Shown here: positions 17,379 to 25,423 of the stretch, piece after piece
Layout: each line of letters opens with the position of its first letter
Position numbering within the stretch: the first letter of the stretch is position 1
From: Planctomycetota bacterium
GTDB lineage: Bacteria > Planctomycetota > UBA1135 > GCA-002686595
Direction of reading: 5' to 3'
Length of the DNA stretch: 64,000 nucleotides
Assembly (NCBI GenBank): GCA_002686265.1
Contig: NZBA01000036.1
Span: forward strand, 1-64,000
Notes under the pieces: model-generated
What the model was told of the DNA's origin: nothing
Database searches by the model: none
The model's input: the letters and a program-made list of their open reading frames with translations, nothing else
Translations under genes and position numbers: made by a program

Positions 17379-18538
17379 AACGCGCCGAACATGACCGAGG
17401 TGAAGGTCGTGATCGGCGCCGCCTCGCGGTACTCCTCGAGGCTGCGCGTCACCAGGCCGACGGCCTTCATCAGCTCGTCGTACATCTCCTCCTCCATCAC
17501 GAGCTTGCCGACGGTTCCCTCGCCCGCGCGCACCTTGGCCGTGATGGCGGCCACGTCGGCGGCGATCCCCTGGATCTCGACATACAGCTCGTCGCTCGCG
17601 AACAGGCGCCCGACCGTGCTGTCCTCGCTCGCCAGGCGTTGGGTGAAGATCTCGAGGTCGCGCACGATCTTGTCGTCGTTGACCAGGCGCCCGATGCTGC
17701 CCTGGCCGTCGTTGATCTTGCCGACCACCGAGCGCAGGTCCGCCAGGCCCTCGCTCACGTTGCGGCGCATCTCCTCGTCACCCAACAGCGCCGCCACGAC
17801 GCCGTCGCCCTCGCGCACGTCCGTGAGGATCGCCTGCAGGTCCTCGCCGATGGCGGTCAGGGAGCGATAGACCTCGTCCTCGGCGAGCAGCCTCCCGATC
17901 GTCCCCTTGCCCGCGGCGAGATCGGCGGTGATCCGCTCGACGTTGTCGAAGGTGTCCGCGGCGCTGGCGACCCCGCGCTTGAGGTCGGCTCCGAGCTCGT
18001 CGTCGATGAACAGGGGACCGAGGGCGCCGCGACCCTCCTGGACGCCCGAGACCAACTCCCGCACCCCGCTGATGGCCTCCGTCAGAGCGTCGCGGTTCTC
18101 CGCCACCAGCTCGTTGACGGCCTCCATCACGTTGGGAGCCACGGTCCCCGTGAGGTCCGCGCCCGCGGCCAGGTCCGGCGAGTCAGCCGGCCCCGGATCG
18201 ATCGTCAGCACGCGCCCGCCGAGCAGGGTCGCGTCCTCGATCTTGATCTCGTAGTCCCGGCTCAGGCGCACCTGGTCCTCGAGAGCGACGACGACCACGA
18301 TGCGCCTACCGACGGGCGCCGCCTGGTCGTAGGTGATCTGGGCCACGCGCCCCCAGCGCATGCCCGCGACGTGCACGGCGTCGCCCTTGCGCAGGCCGTG
18401 GGCCCTTGAGAAGTACACCGTCTTCTCGAACTCGGCTCCGAAGATCGTGTTGTGGCCGGGCATCAGCGTGAAGAAGGCGAGGATCCCGAAGGCCCCCATG
18501 ATCAAGAGGCCCAGGAGGAAGTGTTTTTGATTGCTCAC
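17375..18538 (-). CDS. mlaD: MlaD/MCE-family lipid transport protein with repeat tail
   Basis: 387 residues. An N-terminal membrane anchor (about 8-25) is followed by an MCE domain (about 35-120: 'FSRAHGLRKGDAVHVAGMRWG', 'EIKIEDATLLGG'). This periplasmic substrate-binding ring belongs to a Mla-type phospholipid transporter. Residues about 165-370 hold six copies of a G-x-G-[TS]-[IV]-G-x-L-x-x-[DE]-[DE] motif (for example 'GKGTIGRLLAEDE', 'GQGSIGRLVNDD', 'GEGTVGKLVMEE'), mostly 34 residues apart. That suggests a long helical tube reaching across the periplasm. The start overlaps the mlaF-like stop (ATGA). Confidence 0.85.
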   Translation of the reverse strand: MSNQKHFLLGLLIMGAFGILAFFTLMPGHNTIFGAEFEKTVYFSRAHGLRKGDAVHVAGMRWGRVAQITYDQAAPVGRRIVVVVALEDQVRLSRDYEIKIEDATLLGGRVLTIDPGPADSPDLAAGADLTGTVAPNVMEAVNELVAENRDALTEAISGVRELVSGVQEGRGALGPLFIDDELGADLKRGVASAADTFDNVERITADLAAGKGTIGRLLAEDEVYRSLTAIGEDLQAILTDVREGDGVVAALLGDEEMRRNVSEGLADLRSVVGKINDGQGSIGRLVNDDKIVRDLEIFTQRLASEDSTVGRLFASDELYVEIQGIAADVAAITAKVRAGEGTVGKLVMEEEMYDELMKAVGLVTRSLEEYREAAPITTFTSVMFGAF

Positions 18539-19293
18539 GGGTTGTCCTTGGTCTCGGCTTCGCCGAAGAAACGCAGCAGGCGGGGGTGGTCTGATTCGAA
18601 GAACTCCTCGGGGGAACCCGCGTGGACGAGCGCGCGTCCCTCGTCGAGGAAGATCACCTCGTCGGCGACCGCGCGGATGCAGTCGATGCGGTGCTCCACG
18701 ACGATGGCGGTCACGTCCAGCTTCTGGGAGAGCTCCCGGATCTGGCGGTTGATCGAGCGCGCAATCTCGGGATCGAGACCGGCGTTGGGCTCGTCGTAGA
18801 GGATCAGCTCGGGGTCGGTGATCAGGGCGCGCGCGAGGCCGACGCGCTTCTTCATGCCGCCGGAGATCTCCGACGGCATCTTGCTCCCGGTGTCGCCGAT
18901 GTGGACCAGCTTCAGCTTGGCTTGCACGCGCTCGCTGATGTCCTCCTCGGACAGAGAAGTGCTCTCGCGCAGGGGCAGGGCGACGTTCTCCTCGACCGAC
19001 AGCCAGTTGATCAGCGCGCCCTCCTGGAATACGTAACCCATGCGGCGGCGCAGCTCGCGCATCTCCTTGCGGTGTAGCTGGGCGACGTCGCGGTCCTCGA
19101 CGAGCACCTGGCCGGAGTCGGCGCGCGTGAGGCCGATGATGTGGCGCAGGGTGACCGACTTCCCCGTCCCCGACGGTCCCATGATGCCCAGGGTCCGCCC
19201 GCGCCGGACCTCCAGGGACAGCCCGTTCAACACGGACGCGCCGCTGTAGGCCTTGTGCACGTCGACGAAGCGGATGACGGTCGAGTCTTGCAC
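18535..19293 (-). CDS. mlaF: Mla-type ABC transporter ATPase
   Basis: 252 residues. It powers phospholipid movement by the Mla/MCE complex at the inner membrane. Walker A is 'GPSGTGKSVTL', the ABC signature 'SGGMKKRVGLARAL', Walker B 'LILYDEPNAGLDP', and a switch His lies in 'IVVEHRI'. 'SGGMKKR' and 'DEPNAGLDP' are typical of MlaF-like ATPases. It begins four bases after the mlaE stop and overlaps the mlaD start, so the operon is translationally coupled. Confidence 0.92.
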   Translation of the reverse strand: MQDSTVIRFVDVHKAYSGASVLNGLSLEVRRGRTLGIMGPSGTGKSVTLRHIIGLTRADSGQVLVEDRDVAQLHRKEMRELRRRMGYVFQEGALINWLSVEENVALPLRESTSLSEEDISERVQAKLKLVHIGDTGSKMPSEISGGMKKRVGLARALITDPELILYDEPNAGLDPEIARSINRQIRELSQKLDVTAIVVEHRIDCIRAVADEVIFLDEGRALVHAGSPEEFFESDHPRLLRFFGEAETKDNP

Positions 19294-19297
19294 GCGT

Positions 19298-20074
19298 TCA
19301 GGCCTGGTACATGGCCCAGGTCATGAAGTAGTTGGAGATGATGATGGCGATGATCGAGTCGCGCACGGCGCCGCGCGTCGCGTGACCGACGCCGAGGGCG
19401 CCGCCGGTCGCACGCAGGCCCTGGGCGCAGGAGATGCCCGCGATGATCACGCCGAAGACGAAGGACTTGAGCAGTCCGGCGTAGACATCCTTGGGGATGC
19501 CGATCAGCTCGGACGTCGGTAGGAGGGCGTCAAGGGCCGAATCCATGTAGAGCTGGTAGCCGACGTGCAGCTGGGAGCTGGCCACGAAGCCGCCGCCGAA
19601 GATGCCAATCGTGTCGCAGATGATGGTCAGGATGGGACACATCACGGCCAGGGCAACCAGGCGAGGGACGACGAGGTAGCGCACGCGGTCGATCGACATC
19701 ACCTCCAGGGCCGCCAGTTCCTCGCTGACCGCCATCGTCCCGATCTCGGCGGCGATGGCGCTGCCGACCGTCGCGCTCAGGATCGTGGCCGTGATGAACG
19801 GCCCCATCTCGCGCGCCATGCTGATCGCCACGATGATCCCGATCTGGTCCTGCTGGCCGATGCGCGAGAGCTCGATGCCGGTCTGCAGGGCGACGATCAT
19901 GCCCATGAACAGGCCGACCAGGATTACCACGTGCAGGACGCCGACCCCGCCGTTGTACATGTGGTAGGCGATCATCCGCCGGCGGCGGGGGATCACATCC
20001 AGGCGCGTGAAGGCCTTGAACAAGAGCGAGAACAGGAAGCCCGTGTTCTCCAGGAATTGGCGCAGGAAGCTCAT
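19298..20074 (-). CDS. mlaE: Mla-type ABC transporter permease
   Basis: 258 residues from ATG 20074. The longer frame upstream overlaps the lipoprotein gene and is Arg/Pro-rich, so I reject it. MlaE-family features are 'RRMIAYHMYNGGVGVLHVVILVGLFMG' (split here as two short stretches), 'GPFITATILSATVGSAIAAEIGTM', 'EALEVMSIDRV'-like 'AALEVMSIDRVRYLVVPRL' and a C-terminal 'HATRGAVRDSI'. Five or so membrane helices are evident. It forms the inner-membrane channel that exchanges lipids with MlaD. The ATG overlaps the stop of the repeat lipoprotein gene by four bases. Confidence 0.92.
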   Translation of the reverse strand: MSFLRQFLENTGFLFSLLFKAFTRLDVIPRRRRMIAYHMYNGGVGVLHVVILVGLFMGMIVALQTGIELSRIGQQDQIGIIVAISMAREMGPFITATILSATVGSAIAAEIGTMAVSEELAALEVMSIDRVRYLVVPRLVALAVMCPILTIICDTIGIFGGGFVASSQLHVGYQLYMDSALDALLPTSELIGIPKDVYAGLLKSFVFGVIIAGISCAQGLRATGGALGVGHATRGAVRDSIIAIIISNYFMTWAMYQA

Positions 20075-21579
20075 CGGGGGGGGGCGTCTCCGTCGCCGGG
20101 CGCCGTCGCGGGCCCCGTGGATCTGACGCGTTCCAGGGGCCAGCCCGGGCCGGGCAGGGAGGGGGCCATCCACTCTAGGCTCTCGCCCGCCGCCGATCTC
20201 CAGCGCACCAGGCCGAAAAGAAGGGATGTCTCCCGCACCGCCCGGCCCGCGCGGCGGTAGTCGCGGCGGGCCCACAAGCCGGCCAGGGAGCGGCGGTCCT
20301 CGTCGGCGTCCTTCTCGCGCCGCCAGAGCCCGAGCAGGGAGCGCTCGCGCAGGTGCTCCCCGCGCTCCTCGCGGGCGAAGACCGTCCACAGCCAGGAGTA
20401 GTGGCGCTCGAGTTGGGGCATGTGCCAGAGCGGGCTGAGGGCCGGGAAGGAGAAGCGGCTTCCCTCGCTCCCGCGCTGGCTCTGGTAGAGGGGCCAGACC
20501 TTCTCGGTCCGCTGCTCACCGCCGTCGGCGCGCTTGACGTGATCGCCGTCGTAGAAGGGCGTGACGCGCAGGGCGTTGCGCGTGTGGTCGAGGTAGGTCT
20601 CCTCGCGAGAGTTGACGAAGGGCCACAGCCACCAGGTCGAGGTCATGCCGTCACCCTCGAAGCGTGACCAGAGCGGCCACAGGCGCGTGCGCTTCGCCGC
20701 CTTGCTCGTCCCCGGTCGCTGCACTCGAACCAGGGGCCACACGTCCCAGGATCGGAAGCCGCTGCGCGGATCGCGCGCGTATCCGAAGAAGGGCCACAGG
20801 ACGGTCGTGGCCTCGAAGCTCCCCTGACGCGCGCGTCCGAAGAAGGGGAACACCGACCAGCGCGAGCGCCGCCGCTCGGGGGGCAGGGAGAGCTTGTCGC
20901 GCTCGAAGCTCACGAAGGGCCAGAGGAAGAACCAACGATCGTAGTTGCCCTCCAGGTGCGCGTGTCCGGCGAGAGGCCAGACGCGCCAGCCCTCGGCGCC
21001 CTCGCCGGAGAGGAAGCGGAAGAAGGGAAACAGGAAGTGGTGCGCGACGCGCCCGTCGCGCTCGGTTCGCATGTAGAGCGGCCAGAGCGCGAAGTCGATC
21101 TTGTCGAAGGTCAGCAGCTTCTCGACTCGTCCGGCCACCGGCAGCCAGGCGCGCACCGTGCGACCGTCGGGGAAGCTGGCGAAGTAGACCAGCGGGAAGC
21201 CGAAGTAGGACCAGGTGCGCGTGCCGTCGGCGTGGGTCCGGCGCTGGTACTGGCCGAACGGAAGCAGGCGCGAGAGCTGCTCGTCGGGCGTGATCGAGAC
21301 CAGACCGAGGGGCGCGAGGAACTCCGTCTTCCGGCGTCCCTCGCCCGGGTGGGAGTGGAGGAACAGCGGGCGCAAGCCGAACTCGGTGATCTCACCGCCG
21401 GGGGCGTCGCGCTGCAGGACGAACGCTCCGCCGGCGGCCTCGATCTGCTCACCCCCGCCCGCCGTGGAGAGCTGGGTGAACAGCGGCGCCACGTGGCGGT
21501 CCGTCGCGTAGCTCGCACAGCCCGCCGCGAGGAAGCCGGCGAGCGCCAGGGAGCCGACCATGGGGCGGAGTGGACGCAT
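20071..21579 (-). CDS. WPF/WPL-repeat lipoprotein coupled to Mla operon
   Basis: 502 residues from ATG 21579, which gives a lipoprotein signal peptide with lipobox 'LAAGC' near residues 21-25; a second ATG 36 bases upstream is possible. The mature part is an array of degenerate repeats centred on aromatic motifs: 'FALWPLY', 'FLFPFFRF', 'RVWPLAG', 'FFLWPFVSF', 'SVFPFFGRA', 'VLWPFFGYA', 'DVWPLVRV', 'LWPLWSRF', 'WLWPFVNS', 'KVWPLYQS'. Strand-turn-strand units with acidic/basic turns are likely. I do not recognise the family. Its stop overlaps the mlaE start by four bases, so a role with the lipid transporter is inferred. Cys placement predicts a lipidated periplasmic or outer-membrane location. 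Confidence 0.7.
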   Translation of the reverse strand: MRPLRPMVGSLALAGFLAAGCASYATDRHVAPLFTQLSTAGGGEQIEAAGGAFVLQRDAPGGEITEFGLRPLFLHSHPGEGRRKTEFLAPLGLVSITPDEQLSRLLPFGQYQRRTHADGTRTWSYFGFPLVYFASFPDGRTVRAWLPVAGRVEKLLTFDKIDFALWPLYMRTERDGRVAHHFLFPFFRFLSGEGAEGWRVWPLAGHAHLEGNYDRWFFLWPFVSFERDKLSLPPERRRSRWSVFPFFGRARQGSFEATTVLWPFFGYARDPRSGFRSWDVWPLVRVQRPGTSKAAKRTRLWPLWSRFEGDGMTSTWWLWPFVNSREETYLDHTRNALRVTPFYDGDHVKRADGGEQRTEKVWPLYQSQRGSEGSRFSFPALSPLWHMPQLERHYSWLWTVFAREERGEHLRERSLLGLWRREKDADEDRRSLAGLWARRDYRRAGRAVRETSLLFGLVRWRSAAGESLEWMAPSLPGPGWPLERVRSTGPATAPGDGDAPPR

Positions 21580-21625
21580 GGCGCCGCATTGTGGATGCGC
21601 TCCGATGCGTTGCAAGCTCCGAGCG

Positions 21626-21655
21626 TTGCATGCTGCGCGGCGGGCCTGTTAGCTT
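21626..21655 (+). promoter_or_regulatory. possible trpS promoter
   Basis: TTGCAT and TAGCTT separated by 18 bases lie 28 bases before the trpS ATG, within the short region divergent to the repeat lipoprotein gene. The match to sigma-70 consensus is moderate. Confidence 0.35.
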
Positions 21656-21682
21656 CCGCCCGCGGCGAGAGAGGCCGCGTCC

Positions 21683-22681
21683 ATGAGCACCTACCTGAGC
21701 GGCATCCAGCCCAGTGGCATGCAGCACCTGGGCAACTACTTCGGGGCCATCCGCGGGCACATCGAGGCTCAGCGGGAGGGTGGCGAGCACTTCTACTTCA
21801 TCGCCGACTACCACGCGCTGACCACCAGTCGTGATCCGGAGGCCCTGCGCGAGCGCGTGCGCGAGACCGCCATCACCTACCTCGCCCTGGGCCTCGATCC
21901 CGAGCGCGCGACCCTCTTCCGCCACAGCGATGTGCCGGAGGTTTGCGAGCTCGCCTGGCTGCTCGCCTGCGTGACCGGCATGGGCCTGCTCGAGCGCGCG
22001 CACTCCTACAAGGACAAGAAGGCCAAGGGCATCCAGGCCACCGTCGGCTTGTTCACCTACCCGGTCCTGATGGCGGCCGACATCCTGGCCTATGAATCCG
22101 ACCGTGTGCCGGTCGGCACAGACCAGCTGCAGCACGTCGAGATGGCCCAGGACATGGCCGGCTACTTCAACCATGCCTACGGCGAGGTTTTTCGGCGGCC
22201 CGAGCCCGTGCTGCCCGAGGAGGGGCGCTTCGCGCGCGTCGTCGGCCTAGACGGCGAGAAGATGTCCAAGAGCAACGAGAACGGCATCTGGATCTTCGAG
22301 AGCGGCAAGCCCCTCGCCAAGCGCATCGGGCGCATCGTGACCGACAGCCGCGCACCGGCCGAGCCCAAGGACCCCGAGGAACTGCTGCCGTTTTGCTTCC
22401 TCGAGCTGTTCCTCGACTCCGACGAGCTCGAGGACTGGCGCGCGCGGACGCGCGAGGGCGGCGAAGGTGCCCCCGGCTACGGCCACATGAAGGCGCGCAT
22501 CGTCGAGGCCGTCGAGGAGACCTTCGCGCCCGCCCGAGTCCGGCGCGAGGAGCTGCTGGCCGATCCGGGCGAGGTCGACCGCATCCTCGCCCGCGGCGCC
22601 GAGAAGGCGCGCGCCATCGCCGTCGGCGTGCGAGACCGCGCCCTTGCCGCCTGCGGCCTCCGCAACCCGCTCCCCCGCTGA
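21683..22681 (+). CDS. trpS: tryptophanyl-tRNA synthetase
   Basis: 332 residues. It charges tRNA-Trp with tryptophan using ATP. A class I synthetase with the HIGH-like motif 'HLGNYFG' at about residue 15 and 'KMSKS' at 193-197. 'SGIQPSGMQHLGN' and 'ADILAYESDRVPVGTDQLQHVE' are TrpS hallmarks. It is of normal length. A lipoprotein gene follows after two bases, starting a + strand run of four closely packed genes (trpS, lipoprotein, TPR-like, dtd). Confidence 0.96.
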   Translation: MSTYLSGIQPSGMQHLGNYFGAIRGHIEAQREGGEHFYFIADYHALTTSRDPEALRERVRETAITYLALGLDPERATLFRHSDVPEVCELAWLLACVTGMGLLERAHSYKDKKAKGIQATVGLFTYPVLMAADILAYESDRVPVGTDQLQHVEMAQDMAGYFNHAYGEVFRRPEPVLPEEGRFARVVGLDGEKMSKSNENGIWIFESGKPLAKRIGRIVTDSRAPAEPKDPEELLPFCFLELFLDSDELEDWRARTREGGEGAPGYGHMKARIVEAVEETFAPARVRREELLADPGEVDRILARGAEKARAIAVGVRDRALAACGLRNPLPR

Positions 22682-22683
22682 TC

Positions 22684-23172
22684 ATGACCGCCCCCGGCTT
22701 CCCCCGCCACGTTCCGGCGCTCGCCCTCGTCTGGCTCGCGGCCTGCGGCGCTCCCCGGAGCGCCGAGTCCTCTGTCGAGCCCATCGCGGACGCGCCGGCG
22801 CGCGGCTGGACGAGCACCTTCTCCGAGCCCGCCGTCTTGATCGCCGACGAGGTCCGCGTCGAGGGTCCGCGCGGCCTGCTCGACCACTTCGCGGTGCGCA
22901 TCGAGGAGCGCGCTCACGAACGCACGGAGAAGACCACGCCCGCCGGCTACCTGCAGCGCTTCGACGTGCGCTCCGACGGAGTCCAGACCGAGATCCGCGC
23001 CTGGCTCGACGACCTCGAGATCGTCGCTCTGCGCTCCCTGACCGCCTTGGAGCGGCCGGGCGAGGTGGACGTCTCGGTCCTCGCCCGCGGCGACGCCTTC
23101 TGGAAGAGCGTCGCCGACGGCCGGGAGCGCCGCGGCGGGGTCCTACGCCTGTCGGGCGAGTTGGAGCGCTGA
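22684..23172 (+). CDS. hypothetical lipoprotein
   Basis: 162 residues. A signal peptide ends in a lipobox 'WLAACG' near residue 20. The rest is a small alpha/beta-looking domain ('VLIADEVRVEGPRGLLDHFAVRIEE', 'DDLEIVALRSLTALER') that I do not recognise. It starts two bases after trpS and ends three bases before the TPR-like gene. Position suggests it is made with the next lipoprotein-like protein. Confidence 0.65.
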   Translation: MTAPGFPRHVPALALVWLAACGAPRSAESSVEPIADAPARGWTSTFSEPAVLIADEVRVEGPRGLLDHFAVRIEERAHERTEKTTPAGYLQRFDVRSDGVQTEIRAWLDDLEIVALRSLTALERPGEVDVSVLARGDAFWKSVADGRERRGGVLRLSGELER

Positions 23173-23175
23173 GCC

Positions 23176-24285
23176 GTGGCCCCTCGCGAGCGTCGCTCGC
23201 TTCCCGCGGTCCTCTCGGGCGCGCCGCTGCTCGCGGCCCTGCTGCTCGTCGGCCCCGCGGCCTGCCGTTCTTCAGGACCCTCGATCCCCCTCGCTCCGAT
23301 CGCCGAGCCGGGGCCCTACGACCGGCTCGCTCCGGGCGCCGCCGAGCGCCTCGCGGCGGCCGTGCGCGATCTGGAGGCGGGGCTGGCGGGCGCGGCGTAC
23401 GAGCCCCTGGAGACCCTCGCTCGCTCCCACCCGCGCAATGTCGTCGTCGGCCGCTGGCTGCAAGAGGCCGAATCCGCCCTGGTCGATCCCCAGGCCCCGG
23501 TCGCTGGTGAGCAGGAGGGCGCGGACGTCCTGCGCCGGGCTTGGCGCGGGCGGGCGGATGCCGACCCGAGCCCGACCGCCCTGATCCTCGCCGCGCGCCT
23601 CGAGGACGACCCGACCGCGGCCCTGCTGCTCCTCGAGCGCGCCCTGGAGTTGGACGGCGACTGCGCCTGGGCGCACTACGCCCAGGCGGCGGTCCACGCC
23701 CGTGCAGGGGACTGGGGAGCCGCGCGCTCCTCGGCCAGGGCCGCCCTCGAGCGCGAACCGGGGCACCTCGCCACCCTGCGTCTGTGGGCCTGGCTCGAGG
23801 GCCACACGGCCCGCCGAGCGGGCGCGATCGTCGTCCTGGGCTCCTGGTTGGAGCGGGCCGCCCTCGACCCGGGCACCTCCCCCGGTCAGCTCTTCGAGGG
23901 GCGCTTGGACCTGGCGCTTCTGCTGCTCGAGGAGGACCGCGCGCAGGAGGCGCGCGAGGTCTTGGACGTGCTCTCGGCCGAGGGCGAGTCGGAGGCGCGG
24001 CGCCTGGCGGCCTTGGCGGTCGCCGAGGTGATGCTGGGCGATCCCCTCGCGGCGCGGGCCGCCGCCGACCAGGCTCAGGAAGCGGATCGGAGCGCTCTCC
24101 TTCCGGCGGCCCAGGAGGCCCTGCTCGAGGAGTTCTGGCTCCGGAACGTCGAGCGCGCGCGGGAGAGTTGGCGCAGGGTGCTCGTGCTCTCGGGCAGTCG
24201 AGCGGACTTGGGCTCGCTGATGCAACGCCTGCGCGCCCAGGTGCACCTCGGGCGCCTTCCGCGAGCGGTCGAGGAAGGCGAGTGA
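23176..24285 (+). CDS. TPR-like lipoprotein of unknown function
   Basis: 369 residues from a GTG at 23176. A signal sequence with possible lipobox 'GPAACR' (about residue 30) precedes an Ala/Leu/Glu-rich helical body. Helix pairs such as '[42 protein letters not shown]' (as consecutive TPR-like helices) recur through about residue 330. TPR domains mediate protein contacts. No catalytic motif is visible. The stop overlaps the dtd start (GTGA). Confidence 0.65.
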   Translation: MAPRERRSLPAVLSGAPLLAALLLVGPAACRSSGPSIPLAPIAEPGPYDRLAPGAAERLAAAVRDLEAGLAGAAYEPLETLARSHPRNVVVGRWLQEAESALVDPQAPVAGEQEGADVLRRAWRGRADADPSPTALILAARLEDDPTAALLLLERALELDGDCAWAHYAQAAVHARAGDWGAARSSARAALEREPGHLATLRLWAWLEGHTARRAGAIVVLGSWLERAALDPGTSPGQLFEGRLDLALLLLEEDRAQEAREVLDVLSAEGESEARRLAALAVAEVMLGDPLAARAAADQAQEADRSALLPAAQEALLEEFWLRNVERARESWRRVLVLSGSRADLGSLMQRLRAQVHLGRLPRAVEEGE

Positions 24286-24740
24286 AGGTCGTCCTCCAGC
24301 GCGTCAGCTCGGCGCGCGTGGTCGTCGATGGGGAGACGACCGGCGCGGTGGGGAAGGGCCTGCTGCTCCTGCTCGGCGTCCTGCGCGGCGACGGCGAGGC
24401 CGACGTCGCGCGCCTGGCCGAGCGCGTCGCGCGCTACCGCGTCTTCCGCGACGACGAGGGGCGCATGAACCTCTCCGCCCTCGACCTGGGGGCCGGGATG
24501 CTGGTCGTCAGCCAGTTCACCTTGGCGGCTGACGGCCGCAAGGGACGCCGCCCCTCCTTCGAGCGCGCCGCGCCGCCCGAGATCGCCCAGCCGCTCTACG
24601 AGCGCTTCGTGGACCACTTGCGCGGGTTGGGGCTCGAGTGTGCCACCGGGCGCTTCGGCGCGCTGATGCGCGTCGAGCTGGTGAACGACGGGCCGGTGAC
24701 CTTCGTCCTCGAGGAGCCCCACCCCGCCCCGCGGCCTTGA
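24282..24740 (+). CDS. dtd: D-aminoacyl-tRNA deacylase
   Basis: 152 residues from a GTG overlapping the upstream stop. DTD hydrolyses D-amino acids (and glycine mischarged on tRNA-Ala) off tRNA. Both active-site motifs are present: '[17 protein letters not shown]' and the cross-subunit Gly-cisPro loop 'NDGPVT'. The start '[12 protein letters not shown]' is typical. It is of normal length. Grouping with trpS is functionally reasonable, as both act on aminoacyl-tRNA. Confidence 0.94.
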   Translation: MKVVLQRVSSARVVVDGETTGAVGKGLLLLLGVLRGDGEADVARLAERVARYRVFRDDEGRMNLSALDLGAGMLVVSQFTLAADGRKGRRPSFERAAPPEIAQPLYERFVDHLRGLGLECATGRFGALMRVELVNDGPVTFVLEEPHPAPRP

Positions 24741-24842
24741 AGAGCCGTGCTCGCCGAGAGCCCGCGCGCGACGACGGGAACGGGCCACCCCGCTTTGCGG
24801 CCCCGAGCGGCCGCGACCCTCTCGCCGGTCACAAGTTCTTGC

Positions 24843-24871
24843 TTGACGGGAAGATAGTGCGGTTCGACAAT
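24843..24871 (+). promoter_or_regulatory. sigma-70-type promoter for the HU-like gene
   Basis: TTGACG and GACAAT separated by exactly 17 bases, 48 bases upstream of the HU-like ATG. The same TTGACG -35 with 17-base spacing appears before rpsL and rpsJ in this window, which supports it. Confidence 0.6.
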
Positions 24872-24919
24872 CCGCATCCGTTCCGGGGACCATCCTCCCT
24901 GCGGACGATTCCCCATCCC

Positions 24920-25405
24920 ATGAACGAGCAGAGCGAGAAGCCCGCCGACCGTAAGACGACGGTCACGAAAAAAGAGCTGATCCACCGCATCTCCGACGAT
25001 ACGGGCCTGACGAAGGTCGTGGTCAAGGATGTCCTGCAGCGTTTCCTCGACGAGATCATCAGCGAGCTCTCCGAGGGGAATCGACTCGAGTTCCGGGAGT
25101 TCGGCGTGTTCGAAGTGCGCCAGCGCTCGGCGCGCAGAGCTCAGAATCCGCGCACGCTCGAGAAGGTCGACGTGCAGGCCAAGCGTGTGGTGAAGTTCAA
25201 GGTCGGGCGCCTGATGCGCGAGCGCGTGGCCGGAGAGTGCCCCGCGCCCGAGCGCAACGACCCGTCCCGCGCGGAGGGTCGGCACGCGCGGCGAGCCGCG
25301 CCCGCCCCGACCAGCCGAGCCAGCTCCACGCCCGCTCCGCCGCCGCCCGCGCCCGCTTCCGAGCCCTCAGATGCGCCCCCCGCCTCGCCGGGATCGCCGT
25401 TCTAG
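24920..25405 (+). CDS. HU/IHF-family DNA-binding protein with Ala/Pro tail
   Basis: 161 residues from ATG 24920. About residues 14-105 are a bacterial histone-like fold: 'TVTKKELIHRISDDTGL', 'RLEFREFGVFEVRQRSARRAQNPRT' spanning the DNA-gripping beta arm, and 'RVVKFKVGRLMRERV'. The protein bends DNA as a dimer. Normal HU is about 90 residues; here a further 50-residue tail rich in Ala, Pro, Ser and Arg follows, recalling tailed HU proteins of other phyla. An upstream promoter is visible. It converges with the trans-sulfuration gene 18 bases away. Confidence 0.88.
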   Translation: MNEQSEKPADRKTTVTKKELIHRISDDTGLTKVVVKDVLQRFLDEIISELSEGNRLEFREFGVFEVRQRSARRAQNPRTLEKVDVQAKRVVKFKVGRLMRERVAGECPAPERNDPSRAEGRHARRAAPAPTSRASSTPAPPPPAPASEPSDAPPASPGSPF

Positions 25406-25423
25406 CAACCCGTCGGGACTCGC

